In this document: in pieces, positions 19,294 to 27,258 of the stretch
Position numbering within the stretch: position 1 is the stretch's first letter
Layout: every line of letters begins with the position of its first letter
Source: an uncultured Gammaproteobacteria bacterium
GTDB lineage: Bacteria > Pseudomonadota > Gammaproteobacteria > Chromatiales > Chromatiaceae
Direction of reading: 5' to 3'
Assembly: GCA_937926265.1 (NCBI GenBank)
Contig: CALAZS010000130.1
Location: 1 to 64,000, forward strand
Length of the DNA stretch: 64,000 nt
The notes under the pieces: generated by a model
Databases searched by the model: none
Told to the model about the DNA's origin: nothing
Seen by the model: only the letters and a program-made list of their open reading frames with translations
Made by a program: the position numbers and the translations under genes

Positions 19294-19527
19294 ATGAACC
19301 AACACCGCACGGATATTTTAATCCACATTGGTGAAAACCTGGATGACAACAATATCCACGAACTCGAAAAGCAGATCAGTTATGAACCCGGCATTTACAG
19401 CGCCTGTGTTAACGAAAAAGCCAGGCACCTGATGCTTGTCGACTATGACCCTGAAACTGTTCACGCTACCGACATCCTTTACCAGGTCAAACAAAACGGC
19501 CTGCATGCCGAATTAATCGGTCTCTGA
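19294..19527 (+). CDS. Small HMA-like ferredoxin-fold protein without CxxC
   Basis: 77 aa from ATG 19294, with GGAGG upstream. The pattern resembles heavy-metal-associated or ACT-like beta-alpha-beta-beta-alpha-beta domains (DILIHIGENL..., then VNEKARHLMLVDYDPE). The CxxC metal site of HMA domains is absent; the only cysteine is in YSACVNEK. It is probably a soluble protein of unknown role, followed by a hairpin terminator. Confidence 0.7.
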   Translation: MNQHRTDILIHIGENLDDNNIHELEKQISYEPGIYSACVNEKARHLMLVDYDPETVHATDILYQVKQNGLHAELIGL

Positions 19528-19538
19528 TTTATTTCATT

Positions 19539-19560
19539 GCCGGGCTCCATGCCCGGCTTT
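19539..19560 (+). terminator. Intrinsic terminator after the HMA-like gene
   Basis: GCCGGGC (19539-19545) pairs perfectly with GCCCGGC (19551-19557) around a TCCAT loop, followed by TTTCT. It starts 12 bases after the stop codon. Confidence 0.75.
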
Positions 19561-19657
19561 CTGTAAACTTCTCTCCACTTAAAACTTCTCATCATTTTTT
19601 TCTATCAAATCATATTCGTATTACAATAAGTTATTTGTTTCATAGTACCTGTAACCC

Positions 19658-19936
19658 ATGAGCAATAATTTCAGGCCCTGCTGGATCTACAAAAGCAGTA
19701 AAAAAGATGAAATGTATCTTTACCTGGCCAGGGAAGATGATTTTGAAGTGGTGCCGGAAGAGCTTATGAAACGTTTTGGACAGGCCCGGTTTGTGATGCA
19801 GCTTGAACTCTCACCTGAAAAAAAACTCGCACGTGAGAACACGCAAACCGTCATCAACAACCTGCTTGAAAAGGGCTTCCATCTTCAGATGCCGCCCGTA
19901 TTAACACCCGAGCTATACCACGGTAACGCAGACTAA
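19658..19936 (+). CDS. ycgL: YcgL domain protein
   Basis: 92 aa, the usual size. Hallmarks are [31 protein letters not shown] and GFHLQMPP. YcgL-domain proteins are small soluble gammaproteobacterial proteins of unsettled function. The downstream membrane-anchored gene follows after 17 bases and may be co-transcribed. Confidence 0.88.
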   Translation: MSNNFRPCWIYKSSKKDEMYLYLAREDDFEVVPEELMKRFGQARFVMQLELSPEKKLARENTQTVINNLLEKGFHLQMPPVLTPELYHGNAD

Positions 19937-19953
19937 CCTCAAATGGACCGACC

Positions 19954-20628
19954 ATGAATGCAATGCGCTTTCTATTTTTCAGTTTAATTGTTCTTTTTAT
20001 TCTGTTTATTCTTGCCATGCCTGAACCCGAAGTCGGTAAAGACATCAAGGCCCAGAAAAATATCGACTTACCCTGGAATATAAAAATTAACGAAGACAAA
20101 AGCACCGAGGTTTTTAAACTTAAGCCGGGTATTTCAACCTTGACGGATGCCATTGAGCGGTTTCAGGAACCAGAAGAAATTGCTGTTTATGTCGGCAGGC
20201 AGAAACACTCCCTGGAAGCCTATATGGGTAACGTCAGCCTCGGCCCTTTGCAGGCAAAAATGGTTTTAACCCTGGCTGCGACCGAAGAAGAACTGCAAGG
20301 TATGATTGAACGTAATGTCGGCAGATCACTATCCGGAAGTGAAGACAAGAAACTTAAACTGTCGCCTGAAGACATACAACAATCCCTTGATCGCATTGTT
20401 ACCAGTATCACCTTCATTCCCAAGTACTCTGGACTGGATGCTGAGTTTTTCAAAGAACGCCTTGGTGAACCCCATGCCTGGACCCGTTTGGGAGAACAGG
20501 CAGTCCAGTATTACTATCCGGAGAAGGGACTTAGCATCATAATTGATGCTGATGGCAAGGAGGTCTTTGAATACAACCACCCGAATGATTTTATCCTGCC
20601 CGAAGACGTGAGCTTGACCCAGGAATAA
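19954..20628 (+). CDS. Membrane-anchored protein of unknown function
   Basis: 224 aa. One N-terminal hydrophobic segment (about residues 5-22) is probably a signal anchor, followed by a soluble alpha/beta domain. I do not recognise a family. Notable segments are PWNIKINED near residue 40 and TFIPKYSGLDAEFFKERLGEP near 150-170, where the pattern of a small ligand-binding or lipoprotein-like domain is possible. It follows ycgL closely. Confidence 0.7.
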   Translation: MNAMRFLFFSLIVLFILFILAMPEPEVGKDIKAQKNIDLPWNIKINEDKSTEVFKLKPGISTLTDAIERFQEPEEIAVYVGRQKHSLEAYMGNVSLGPLQAKMVLTLAATEEELQGMIERNVGRSLSGSEDKKLKLSPEDIQQSLDRIVTSITFIPKYSGLDAEFFKERLGEPHAWTRLGEQAVQYYYPEKGLSIIIDADGKEVFEYNHPNDFILPEDVSLTQE

Positions 20629-20712
20629 TGGAGAGGCGGAGAGGAAATTATCTCCTCAGAAATCCAATTTAATAAAAGCAATTGAATAAATTTTGAGGGA
20701 TAACAACCGCTT

Positions 20713-20774
20713 CGACAAATATTGTAATATTTGTCGATCCTGAAAAGTTTCGGCAACCCGGTTACGAGTTGCCG
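20713..20774. repeat. Perfect palindrome and adjacent hairpin in a convergent gap
   Basis: CGACAAATATT (20713-20723) and AATATTTGTCG (20726-20736) form an 11-base perfect inverted repeat with a two-base centre. CGGCAAC (20751-20757) and GTTGCCG (20768-20774) form a second hairpin. They lie between the ends of a plus-strand gene and the minus-strand PilZ gene. Neither is followed by a clear T-run, so they are not canonical terminators. Confidence 0.6.
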
Positions 20775-20818
20775 CCAGAATCTATTAAGTCCTGTTTATT
20801 CAGGTCTTGTTACGCTTC

Positions 20819-21130
20819 TTAGGCTGCGTTGGTTTTGAGAATTTCTTTAATTGAGCATGCAGCCGCAAAAACTTTTGGATTATCTTCGAGTGCTTCGCAG
20901 CGAATTACTTCGATTTCAGCCGATAACGGCGGAGTAATGTTTTTACCCGGCAATATGGAAACATTACCAATACTTCCGGAAGGTATTTTGGTTTCAACCC
21001 ACATCAGCAACCCGGTAGCACTCAGGTCTTTGACGATTGCCGGTACAGGATCAACTCCTTCCAGTTCAATACGTGCCGCGCAGTCGACGGCCATGCGAAT
21101 GTAATCGCGCTTCTCTAAAAATTCCAACAT
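20819..21130 (-). CDS. Single PilZ-domain protein
   Basis: 103 aa. The c-di-GMP-binding signature is visible: EKRDYIRM fits the RxxxR part, and KDLSATG fits the D/NxSxxG part. Single-domain PilZ proteins relay c-di-GMP to motility, pilus or exopolysaccharide machinery. It is about 1.6 kb from pilU but in a separate transcription unit. Confidence 0.8.
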   Translation of the reverse strand: MLEFLEKRDYIRMAVDCAARIELEGVDPVPAIVKDLSATGLLMWVETKIPSGSIGNVSILPGKNITPPLSAEIEVIRCEALEDNPKVFAAACSIKEILKTNAA

Positions 21131-21328
21131 ATAGCTAGACTCCTCAAACGAATTTAAGCTGAATTTAAACTGAATTTATTCAGCCGAATAAAAACAGCGT
21201 TATTCGTTAAAAAGTTAAGGGTCTCTCGCTCATTTTTGGTGTCACCCAAGTCAGATTGTGGCAAAAAAAATTTGTTTGTCGAGCTTTTTTTATAAAAAAA
21301 CGATTTTTTTTCTTACTAAAATTTCTAC

Positions 21329-21334
21329 TATAAT
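21329..21334 (+). promoter_or_regulatory. Candidate -10 element upstream of the 21351 gene
   Basis: A perfect TATAAT lies 16 bases before the ATG in an AT-rich divergent region (21131-21350). The matching -35 is poor, a T-run. The start would leave a very short leader. Confidence 0.35.
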
Positions 21335-21350
21335 CATTTTGATAGCGTAA

Positions 21351-21689
21351 ATGGTTAAAGTAATCATGCAAGAACATGACCGAAACATACTGGATGCAGA
21401 ACCACCCTTTCTGATTTTATTTGCCGATCAGAAATGGAAGGTGGCTATTGAACTGGTAAAACATCCGCAGGGAATTGCCTTTATCGAGCCATTTCATGAA
21501 GATGATCCTGAAAGCGCAACCTTGATACCGGGCTCTCCATGGCATGTAGGAGAAAATGTCTGGGAATTTGATTACGCAACCCAGGTGATGACACTGGACC
21601 ACCCCAATTATCATAAACATCCAGCATGGCAGCTTTGGCTTTATTGGCGAAAACACCAGGCAGAGAAGACAGAATTGGCCAAACACTAG
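21351..21689 (+). CDS. Small soluble protein of unknown function
   Basis: 112 aa, no signal peptide or membrane helix. It is rich in aromatic residues and His (FIEPFHEDDPES, then SPWHVGENVWEFDY and HPAWQLWLYWRKHQ). I do not recognise a family. It is bounded by a candidate -10 element and a hairpin with a T-run, so it is probably monocistronic. ATG 21351 or the in-frame ATG six codons later could be the start. Confidence 0.65.
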   Translation: MVKVIMQEHDRNILDAEPPFLILFADQKWKVAIELVKHPQGIAFIEPFHEDDPESATLIPGSPWHVGENVWEFDYATQVMTLDHPNYHKHPAWQLWLYWRKHQAEKTELAKH

Positions 21690-21701
21690 TGTTTTTTAGG
21701 G

Positions 21702-21728
21702 TATCAGAAAAAATTTCTGGTATTTTTT
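21702..21728 (+). terminator. Intrinsic terminator after the 21351 gene
   Basis: TATCAGAAA (21702-21710) pairs with TTTCTGGTA (21714-21722) with one G-T pair, followed by a run of T. It begins 12 bases after the stop. Confidence 0.65.
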
Positions 21729-21791
21729 AACAAAATTCGCGTTAGAATAGGCATCTTAAATTATTAGTAGTTATGGTAATTCTAAATTACC

Positions 21792-21812
21792 CATTGTCAG
21801 GAGGGGACAATG
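21792..21812 (+). promoter_or_regulatory. Hairpin presenting the ribosome binding site in its loop
   Basis: CATTGTC (21792-21798) pairs perfectly with GACAATG (21806-21812). The seven-base loop is AGGAGGG, which is the ribosome binding site, and the start codon (21810-21812) is in the stem. A GGA in a hairpin loop over the ribosome binding site is the usual form of a CsrA/RsmA site, so post-transcriptional control of the downstream gene is plausible. Confidence 0.5.
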
Positions 21813-22457
21813 AGTCATTATTTTCGCATATTCAGTATCTCAATAATCTTCCTATTTCTCATCAATGGCATCCTGATGCAGTCTGTTGCCGACCCAGCCT
21901 CTCCTGTACTGTTCACCGAAGAAGAACAGAAGTTCCATCAGGATAAAATGCAAAACATGACTGATGAGGAAAAACAGAAATACCGCTCTGAGCAGTATCA
22001 AATCCTCAGGAGCAAAGCTGCCGCTATTGGTTACGCCATGCCGGCCACTCCTCCCTGGTCTGAATCAACAACAGCTGAATCAGGCTCGAAAGGGGCAATA
22101 GCCCCAACTCCGGCAGACCGCATGCACCAGAAACAACTGGATAAGTACCGCCTTGAGGCAGCCGAAAAACGTGCCGCAATGCACAAACGCCTGGAACAGC
22201 AGCGTGAAACCATCAAAAAGCGCATTGCCACCCTGGTTGACCGCCAGGCAGTAAAACCATCGGCACAACAACCTATACCACCGGCTGCACCATACAGCCC
22301 TCAGCCAGTTGCACCTGTTCAGCCTTATCAACAGCCTCAACCAGGCCCTGCTTATCCTCAGGCACGTGGCTATGCACCCGCGCCCCCAAGCACCCTCGGG
22401 CGTAATTACCCTGGCTTTTACCGCGTACCACCACCGCCTTACGCTTATCCTTACTAA
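21810..22457 (+). CDS. Secreted protein with proline/tyrosine-rich tail
   Basis: 215 aa. An N-terminal hydrophobic signal (about residues 5-28) ends near VADPAS. A charged, probably helical region (about 35-160) follows, with KQLDKYRLEAAEKRAAMHKR. The C-terminal 55 residues are rich in Pro, Gln and Tyr and end PPPPYAYPY. I do not recognise a family; an envelope or periplasmic location is inferred. Translation may be controlled by the hairpin over its start. Confidence 0.65.
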   Translation: MSHYFRIFSISIIFLFLINGILMQSVADPASPVLFTEEEQKFHQDKMQNMTDEEKQKYRSEQYQILRSKAAAIGYAMPATPPWSESTTAESGSKGAIAPTPADRMHQKQLDKYRLEAAEKRAAMHKRLEQQRETIKKRIATLVDRQAVKPSAQQPIPPAAPYSPQPVAPVQPYQQPQPGPAYPQARGYAPAPPSTLGRNYPGFYRVPPPPYAYPY

Positions 22458-22475
22458 CCTTCTTACAGACCAGGG

Positions 22476-23135
22476 TTAACTGTTAACCTGTTTTTCCAGC
22501 AGGCTTTGAGCCTGCTGTTTGGTCAAAAATTTCCATGGAACAGGGATCAAACCAGGAACCTTCCTGCAGTACTCCCTGTATCTTTGGCCATAAATACAGA
22601 TTAATTTCTTTTCTTCCAGGTACGAACCAATTACCAGGTACAAGCTAACCAATCCGGTACTTGTCAGCTGGTAAATATCCATATCCCTGCTCCAGATAAA
22701 TAGCAGCCCAAGAAAATACCACGGATGGCGTACATAATGATGAAACCAGCTGATAGTGAACTGTTCCTGATCCAGTAAAGCCTTTTCTTTCTGCTTAACC
22801 TGGGCAATTCCCAGGAAGTGGCCGCCATCATAGATAGAAGCGGTTGCCGCAAAGCCCAGCAAGGCAATCAAAGTCAGCCCCCAGGACACCCACTGAAAAG
22901 GCCCCTGCCAGTCAATTATTAATTCAGACCGCCAGATGAATGTCAGCACGAGCGGAACTATCAATAAGACGATAGCTATCAGATTGTAGCCAAGTCGATA
23001 CCAGTGAAAATATTCGGGAAACTGCTTCGAAAACCATTTTTTTATCGTTAACGAGGCGAGCAGTGTATGCACGAAAAAATAAGCCAGCCAACTGCAAAGC
23101 AGCAGCAACAGCTTATTGAAGTCAGGTTCTGCCAT
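22476..23135 (-). CDS. Membrane protein of the NnrU / isoprenylcysteine methyltransferase-like group
   Basis: 219 aa with about five transmembrane helices. The FHHYVRHPWYFLGLLFIW segment and the terminal YGQRYREYCRKVPGLIP fit the NnrU and ICMT-like membrane methyltransferase fold, where RHPxY and the late E/Y-rich motif bind SAM. No denitrification genes are nearby, so an NnrU role is not supported. Confidence 0.72.
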   Translation of the reverse strand: MAEPDFNKLLLLLCSWLAYFFVHTLLASLTIKKWFSKQFPEYFHWYRLGYNLIAIVLLIVPLVLTFIWRSELIIDWQGPFQWVSWGLTLIALLGFAATASIYDGGHFLGIAQVKQKEKALLDQEQFTISWFHHYVRHPWYFLGLLFIWSRDMDIYQLTSTGLVSLYLVIGSYLEEKKLICIYGQRYREYCRKVPGLIPVPWKFLTKQQAQSLLEKQVNS

Positions 23136-23154
23136 GAAGAAATTCTAGAGCCAC

Positions 23155-23748
23155 TCAGTTAGCTGTTGCCTGCATCAGGTTATTGATCCTTTTTACATAA
23201 AAACGGGTTTCTCCCGGAGCGAAAGATTTGATCTGTTGCCATTCCTTGACTTTGCCATGCTTTTTGCTGGCCTTTTTATACGCTTTTAACATGGTTCCAA
23301 GGCCGGCATTATAGGATGCAAATGAGAGTGACAAACGTTCCGTGGTGGGTAGGGTCTTTTTCTGTTTCCACTTCCTGTACATCATGCGGTCATAGAAAAT
23401 GCCCGCGGCAATATTCCATCTTGGTTCATCTGTTGCAGGAAGATAGGGATTTTTCTTGAGAATCTCTTTATAGGTTGCCGGCATAATCTGCATGATACCT
23501 TTGGCCCCGACCCGACTTTTAGCCTTGGGATTGAGATTTGATTCGGCTATACCCTGGGCTTTAAACCAGTGCCAGTCAACATGCGGACCGAAATAGTGCT
23601 TGGAATATTTTTTGAAATAAACATCGTATTCATTCGTCCACTGTTCATGTTTTACATGCTTGTCTGCCTTGAGCACATAAGCATAAATCGCAGCGGGTAA
23701 TGAAATCAGTAAAAGAAAAAACAGCGCCCTGAAATACAGCGGCATCAA
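23155..23748 (-). CDS. Lytic transglycosylase (SLT domain)
   Basis: 197 aa. An N-terminal hydrophobic segment (about 5-24) is followed by an SLT domain: catalytic Glu in AQGIAESNLNP, then GAKGIMQIMP, the AGIFYDR segment and FASYNAGLG. It cleaves peptidoglycan at MurNAc-GlcNAc bonds in the periplasm. It resembles the C-terminal domain of MltF-type enzymes but has no binding-protein domain. Its start overlaps the stop of the upstream DUF350 gene by 4 bases. Confidence 0.87.
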   Translation of the reverse strand: MMPLYFRALFFLLLISLPAAIYAYVLKADKHVKHEQWTNEYDVYFKKYSKHYFGPHVDWHWFKAQGIAESNLNPKAKSRVGAKGIMQIMPATYKEILKKNPYLPATDEPRWNIAAGIFYDRMMYRKWKQKKTLPTTERLSLSFASYNAGLGTMLKAYKKASKKHGKVKEWQQIKSFAPGETRFYVKRINNLMQATAN

Positions 23749-23975
23749 TTAAGACCCAGACCGATTACCAGTCCAAGTGCCGTCCCTATTCCAATAAAGA
23801 TACCCATCATCATCAGGCCCACAGCCACATTGCCTTCTGCCAGTTTATCCTGGATGGAAAAACTGACAATGTGACCAAAGACGCGGCATCCCATCCACAT
23901 GAAGAAAATCGTCATCACCCCGCCAATAAATGCGTAAATGAAATTCAGGACAATAGGATCGAGCATATCGGTCAT
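23745..23975 (-). CDS. DUF350 family small membrane protein
   Basis: 76 aa, two transmembrane helices separated by a conserved KLAEGNVAVGLMMMGIFIGIG segment that is characteristic of DUF350. Function is unknown. It is coupled to the lytic transglycosylase by a 4-base overlap, which hints at an envelope role. Confidence 0.75.
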   Translation of the reverse strand: MTDMLDPIVLNFIYAFIGGVMTIFFMWMGCRVFGHIVSFSIQDKLAEGNVAVGLMMMGIFIGIGTALGLVIGLGLN

Positions 23976-24071
23976 TAGAACACCTTTGTTATTGTATTTT
24001 CATAAACAGTAATAATAGACAATCTGGCATTTTATTTCACATGACTTATTTCATAAGCCTGTCTGATTCCG

Positions 24072-24881
24072 CTATTTCATCCCACGGTGCTGCTTAATCT
24101 TTTCATAGGCCTGCTTGATTTCATGGGTTTTTTGCGAGGCAACTTTCATCATTTCCTCGGGCAAGCCTTTTGCAACCAGCTTATCCGGATGATGCTGGCT
24201 GATTAACCGACGATAGGCTTTTTTAACGGCACGATCATCAGTTTTTGCATCCACATTTAAAATTGCATAAGCATCCTGCAGGCTCATTCCCTGGGAACCG
24301 CCAGCTCCACCGGCACGTCCAGTACCTCCGGCATAATGTCTTTCTGCTTTTATTCGTTGCTCTATCTGGCGAAAAACAAATTCAGAAACCCCCAGCATCT
24401 TGCAAATGTGTTTCAACAGGTCTGACTCAGCCGGATGCAAAGAGCCGTCTGCGTAAGCTGCCTGCAACTGGATTTCGATAAACATTTGAATCAGGGTACT
24501 GCGACGATGACATTCCTGCCGGAACTGCTGCAATACCTCGTCAAGGGGAAAACTCTCCTCCTTGCCTTCTCCAAACAGACGCTTTGCCGTGGCGACCATT
24601 TCATCATTTAGCCCCATTTCGCGCATGACTGCCTCGGCCAGCCTGATTTCCTCCTGGCTGACTCTGCCATCAGCTTTTGCCACAGCCCCCATGACACTGA
24701 AGGTCGCCGTGAAAAAGGCCATCTGTACTCTTTGCTGGTCACCAGGTCCAAGCTCATCATCCGGTAATCCACTTAAACCTTTATCAAAGTTGTGACCAAG
24801 CGCAGCACCTAAAAGGGCACCAAGCGGCCCACCGACCATGAAGCCAAAGGCTCCTCCTACAAGTTTTCCCCACCAGCTCAT
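24072..24881 (-). CDS. djlA: Co-chaperone DjlA
   Basis: 269 aa from the ATG at 24881, with GGAG eight bases upstream. It has an N-terminal glycine-rich membrane segment (VGGAFGFMVGGPLGALLGAA), a TerB-like domain (about 50-160), and a C-terminal J domain (about 205-269) with the HPD tripeptide. DjlA stimulates DnaK from the inner membrane. It follows the CbiM-like gene by 15 bases on the same strand. Confidence 0.88.
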   Translation of the reverse strand: MSWWGKLVGGAFGFMVGGPLGALLGAALGHNFDKGLSGLPDDELGPGDQQRVQMAFFTATFSVMGAVAKADGRVSQEEIRLAEAVMREMGLNDEMVATAKRLFGEGKEESFPLDEVLQQFRQECHRRSTLIQMFIEIQLQAAYADGSLHPAESDLLKHICKMLGVSEFVFRQIEQRIKAERHYAGGTGRAGGAGGSQGMSLQDAYAILNVDAKTDDRAVKKAYRRLISQHHPDKLVAKGLPEEMMKVASQKTHEIKQAYEKIKQHRGMK

Positions 24882-24896
24882 AAACAAAGCTCCAGC

Positions 24897-25610
24897 TTAT
24901 TTACCATGTAAATATTCCTTATCTCTAAATGTACTGACCCACTCAGGTCGATAGCATACCAGCAGGGTCATAAACCAGCCGTTTAAAACCGCCTCCGGAA
25001 AAAGCATTAACGGGAAATAGGCCAGGTAGGTATCCCAAAGCTCATTGAAATCTGCATAGCCGACAACACTCATCAATACTGCAGAACTTATCGTTGCCAA
25101 CACCACTGAAACACCACCCACCAAAAATGCATTCAGGTAAACGTAGACAAAAAAGTGTTTAGGGAACCAGTGCCTGATAAGGATCAAAAACACGTAGGTA
25201 ACACTGACCGGCAAGACGACGGCCGTCAGAAAATTTACCGGAAACCCGGTCCAGGAAGACAAACCTGCCAATGCTGTTCCAAGCAGTATGAAAAAACCAC
25301 CTATTATTGCCAGCGACCAGCTGAACATAAGCGTCAGTGTTGTCATGAACAACAAATGAAACTCTACACCATGAAAGACCTCGGTACGCATACTCCACAA
25401 GATCATCAGCACCACGCAGGCACCGAGAAAACCGTTCAACTGGCTTCTGTCAGTTAAACGCCGCCACGGCGCTTTGCTTACAGCGATTATAGATACCAGG
25501 AAGGCTATCAGGCCCAATATCAGCAATACACTGTCACTAAAGTTTTCACCCTGAATTTCCACGAAACCAATTCCTGTCAGATATGCTTGAAATTCATCGA
25601 TTGAACCCAA
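24897..25610 (-). CDS. CbiM-like multi-pass membrane protein
   Basis: 237 aa with about six or seven transmembrane helices. The late FPEAVLNGWFMTLLVCY segment fits the CbiM/energy-coupling-factor S-component family (cobalt or nickel uptake). The N-terminal His-containing metal site of true CbiM (MHI-type start) is not present, and no cbiQ or cbiO genes are nearby. It is probably a solitary relative of unknown substrate. Confidence 0.6.
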   Translation of the reverse strand: MGSIDEFQAYLTGIGFVEIQGENFSDSVLLILGLIAFLVSIIAVSKAPWRRLTDRSQLNGFLGACVVLMILWSMRTEVFHGVEFHLLFMTTLTLMFSWSLAIIGGFFILLGTALAGLSSWTGFPVNFLTAVVLPVSVTYVFLILIRHWFPKHFFVYVYLNAFLVGGVSVVLATISSAVLMSVVGYADFNELWDTYLAYFPLMLFPEAVLNGWFMTLLVCYRPEWVSTFRDKEYLHGK

Positions 25611-25750
25611 CTCTCCAAATTAACCCATTAAAAAAAACGAAATAGGTTCTGGTAATAATAAATTTTTTATTTTATTGTAAAGTTATTCGGTATGACGCCG
25701 ATAGAAGTAATGAGACCAAACTGGATTCATTGTTTAACCAGGAGGCTTCA

Positions 25751-25942
25751 ATGAAAAATGTCTACGATATGGTAACCGGTGAGTTCATCGTTGATGAACC
25801 GAGCCACTCATCAGAATTATATTCTGAGTATGGCTATCGTGAAGATACTCTTCTTCAACTACAGCTTGTAGAGGCTGAAACAGTTGATAAAGATGCTTCT
25901 ATGCCTGCCGATCTCGCCTATCGTATCTTTTTCAATGACTAA
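25751..25942 (+). CDS. Small acidic protein of unknown function
   Basis: 63 aa from ATG 25751, with AGGAGG just upstream; the longer in-frame start has no such site. Acidic, soluble, no recognised domain (KNVYDMVTGEFIVDEP at the start). The strong ribosome binding site supports it being real. Confidence 0.6.
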   Translation: MKNVYDMVTGEFIVDEPSHSSELYSEYGYREDTLLQLQLVEAETVDKDASMPADLAYRIFFND

Positions 25943-26002
25943 GCGTTAACAAACAGCTACGTCATTCTCAACTTGATTGAGCTCCGGCAACCAGCCAATG
26001 CA

Positions 26003-26374
26003 TCAGTCAGTGTCGCTATCCCCCGGAAAAAAATATATTTTGCCGTTTTCCACTGAAACATCATGCTTTTTCAATGATTTTCCCAGGCATGGCCCTCTCA
26101 GGCATTCTCCTGTTTCTATTTTAAATAACGCCCCATGCAGGGCGCATTGAATAAACGCATTTTCAAAATCGAGATATTGATCAGGTTTCCACTCCATTGG
26201 TGCACCAGTGTGAGGACAGCTGTTCTTGTAAACAAATAATTCTGCATTTTTTTTCACCAGAAAGTGACTCGGGTAAAAAGTCTCACCGGTTTTAATACCT
26301 TTACTTGTAGTTTCCTGATCGGTGTTTTCAGATAATTCTTCCAGGTCACAGATATAAAACTTGTTTTCTGTCAT
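26003..26374 (-). CDS. Rieske [2Fe-2S] ferredoxin-like protein
   Basis: 123 aa. Both cluster motifs are present: CPH in NSCPHTGAPMEW and CxxH in QCALHGALF. It is a small soluble Rieske protein of the NirD/ferredoxin type, likely an electron carrier or an oxygenase component. It overlaps the PfkB kinase gene by 4 bases; no oxygenase is near. Confidence 0.85.
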   Translation of the reverse strand: MTENKFYICDLEELSENTDQETTSKGIKTGETFYPSHFLVKKNAELFVYKNSCPHTGAPMEWKPDQYLDFENAFIQCALHGALFKIETGECLRGPCLGKSLKKHDVSVENGKIYFFPGDSDTD

Positions 26375-27243
26375 GGTTTAAACTTCTCCCCTATGGAAGT
26401 GAAGCCTTCAACGCCACATTTAAAGCCGGCAACCCGACAGGCAAACTCAAGTGTATCCCTGACATTCTGATCATTCAGGCTGGCATGCAGTACACCGGCA
26501 TTAAATACATCCCCGGCACCAAGCGTATCGACAACCTGCTCAGGTTGAAAGGCCGGCTGTTGATAAAGCTGGTTGTTTTTACTCATCGCCCAGCCACCGG
26601 CTTTACCCCAGGCACAATACAGGTCAGCACTGATGCCTTTATCCCTTAGGGTTTCAAAAAAGGCTTTTACCGATTCATGCGACTCATGAACATAGGCACG
26701 CGAAAACATGATGATTTGTGGATAGCTAAATACATCTTCCAGACCCTCCCGGTGTTTTTCAACTTCAATCGAAAACCGGGTAAATCCACTTGATACCAGG
26801 TGTTCACACATTTTTTTCAACTCGACCACATTCCTTCCTTCGAAGTGGATCCAGTCAAATGCCTGGTAATCTATGTTGAGAAAGTGCTCGCTGGAATATT
26901 CCTCCAGGTTGCGGTAGTGAACAATGGTGCGACTGCCATTCTGGGCATTAAGCGTGATATAGGAAACCGGCAACTCGGCATTGGTGGCTGTTATCGCCAG
27001 CTTATGATCGATATGGCTGCTATCCAGTTCTTTTAAAACAAACTTGCTTGAATGGTCATCGGCCAACATACCGGCCCAGGCACAAGCATGACCCAGTTGG
27101 GATAAAACATTGAGAGAATTTGTAACGTTACCGCCCCGAACCATTTTCCTGGAGATGGCCCTGACCTCGTCATCTTCATCTGGATAATTGGCCACAGTAT
27201 TGACAATATCCAGCGTTGCTATGCCAACACCCAGTATTTTCAT
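26371..27243 (-). CDS. PfkB-family sugar kinase, ketohexokinase-like
   Basis: 290 aa. The N-terminal motif is GVGIATLDIVN, the substrate-side glycine motif is RGGNVTNSLNVL, and the C-terminal catalytic motif is DTLGAGDVFNAGVL with the catalytic Asp. The length and N-terminal pattern resemble ketohexokinase-type PfkB kinases. Substrate is not determinable. It is coupled to the Rieske gene by a 4-base overlap and ends the group begun by the coiled-coil genes upstream. Confidence 0.82.
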   Translation of the reverse strand: MKILGVGIATLDIVNTVANYPDEDDEVRAISRKMVRGGNVTNSLNVLSQLGHACAWAGMLADDHSSKFVLKELDSSHIDHKLAITATNAELPVSYITLNAQNGSRTIVHYRNLEEYSSEHFLNIDYQAFDWIHFEGRNVVELKKMCEHLVSSGFTRFSIEVEKHREGLEDVFSYPQIIMFSRAYVHESHESVKAFFETLRDKGISADLYCAWGKAGGWAMSKNNQLYQQPAFQPEQVVDTLGAGDVFNAGVLHASLNDQNVRDTLEFACRVAGFKCGVEGFTSIGEKFKP

Positions 27244-27258
27244 GCCAGAATATCCAGG

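Noticed and set aside
22476..23135. Denitrification gene nnrU
   Set aside because: The fold resembles NnrU, but there are no nitric oxide or nitrite reductase genes, so the function is not supported.
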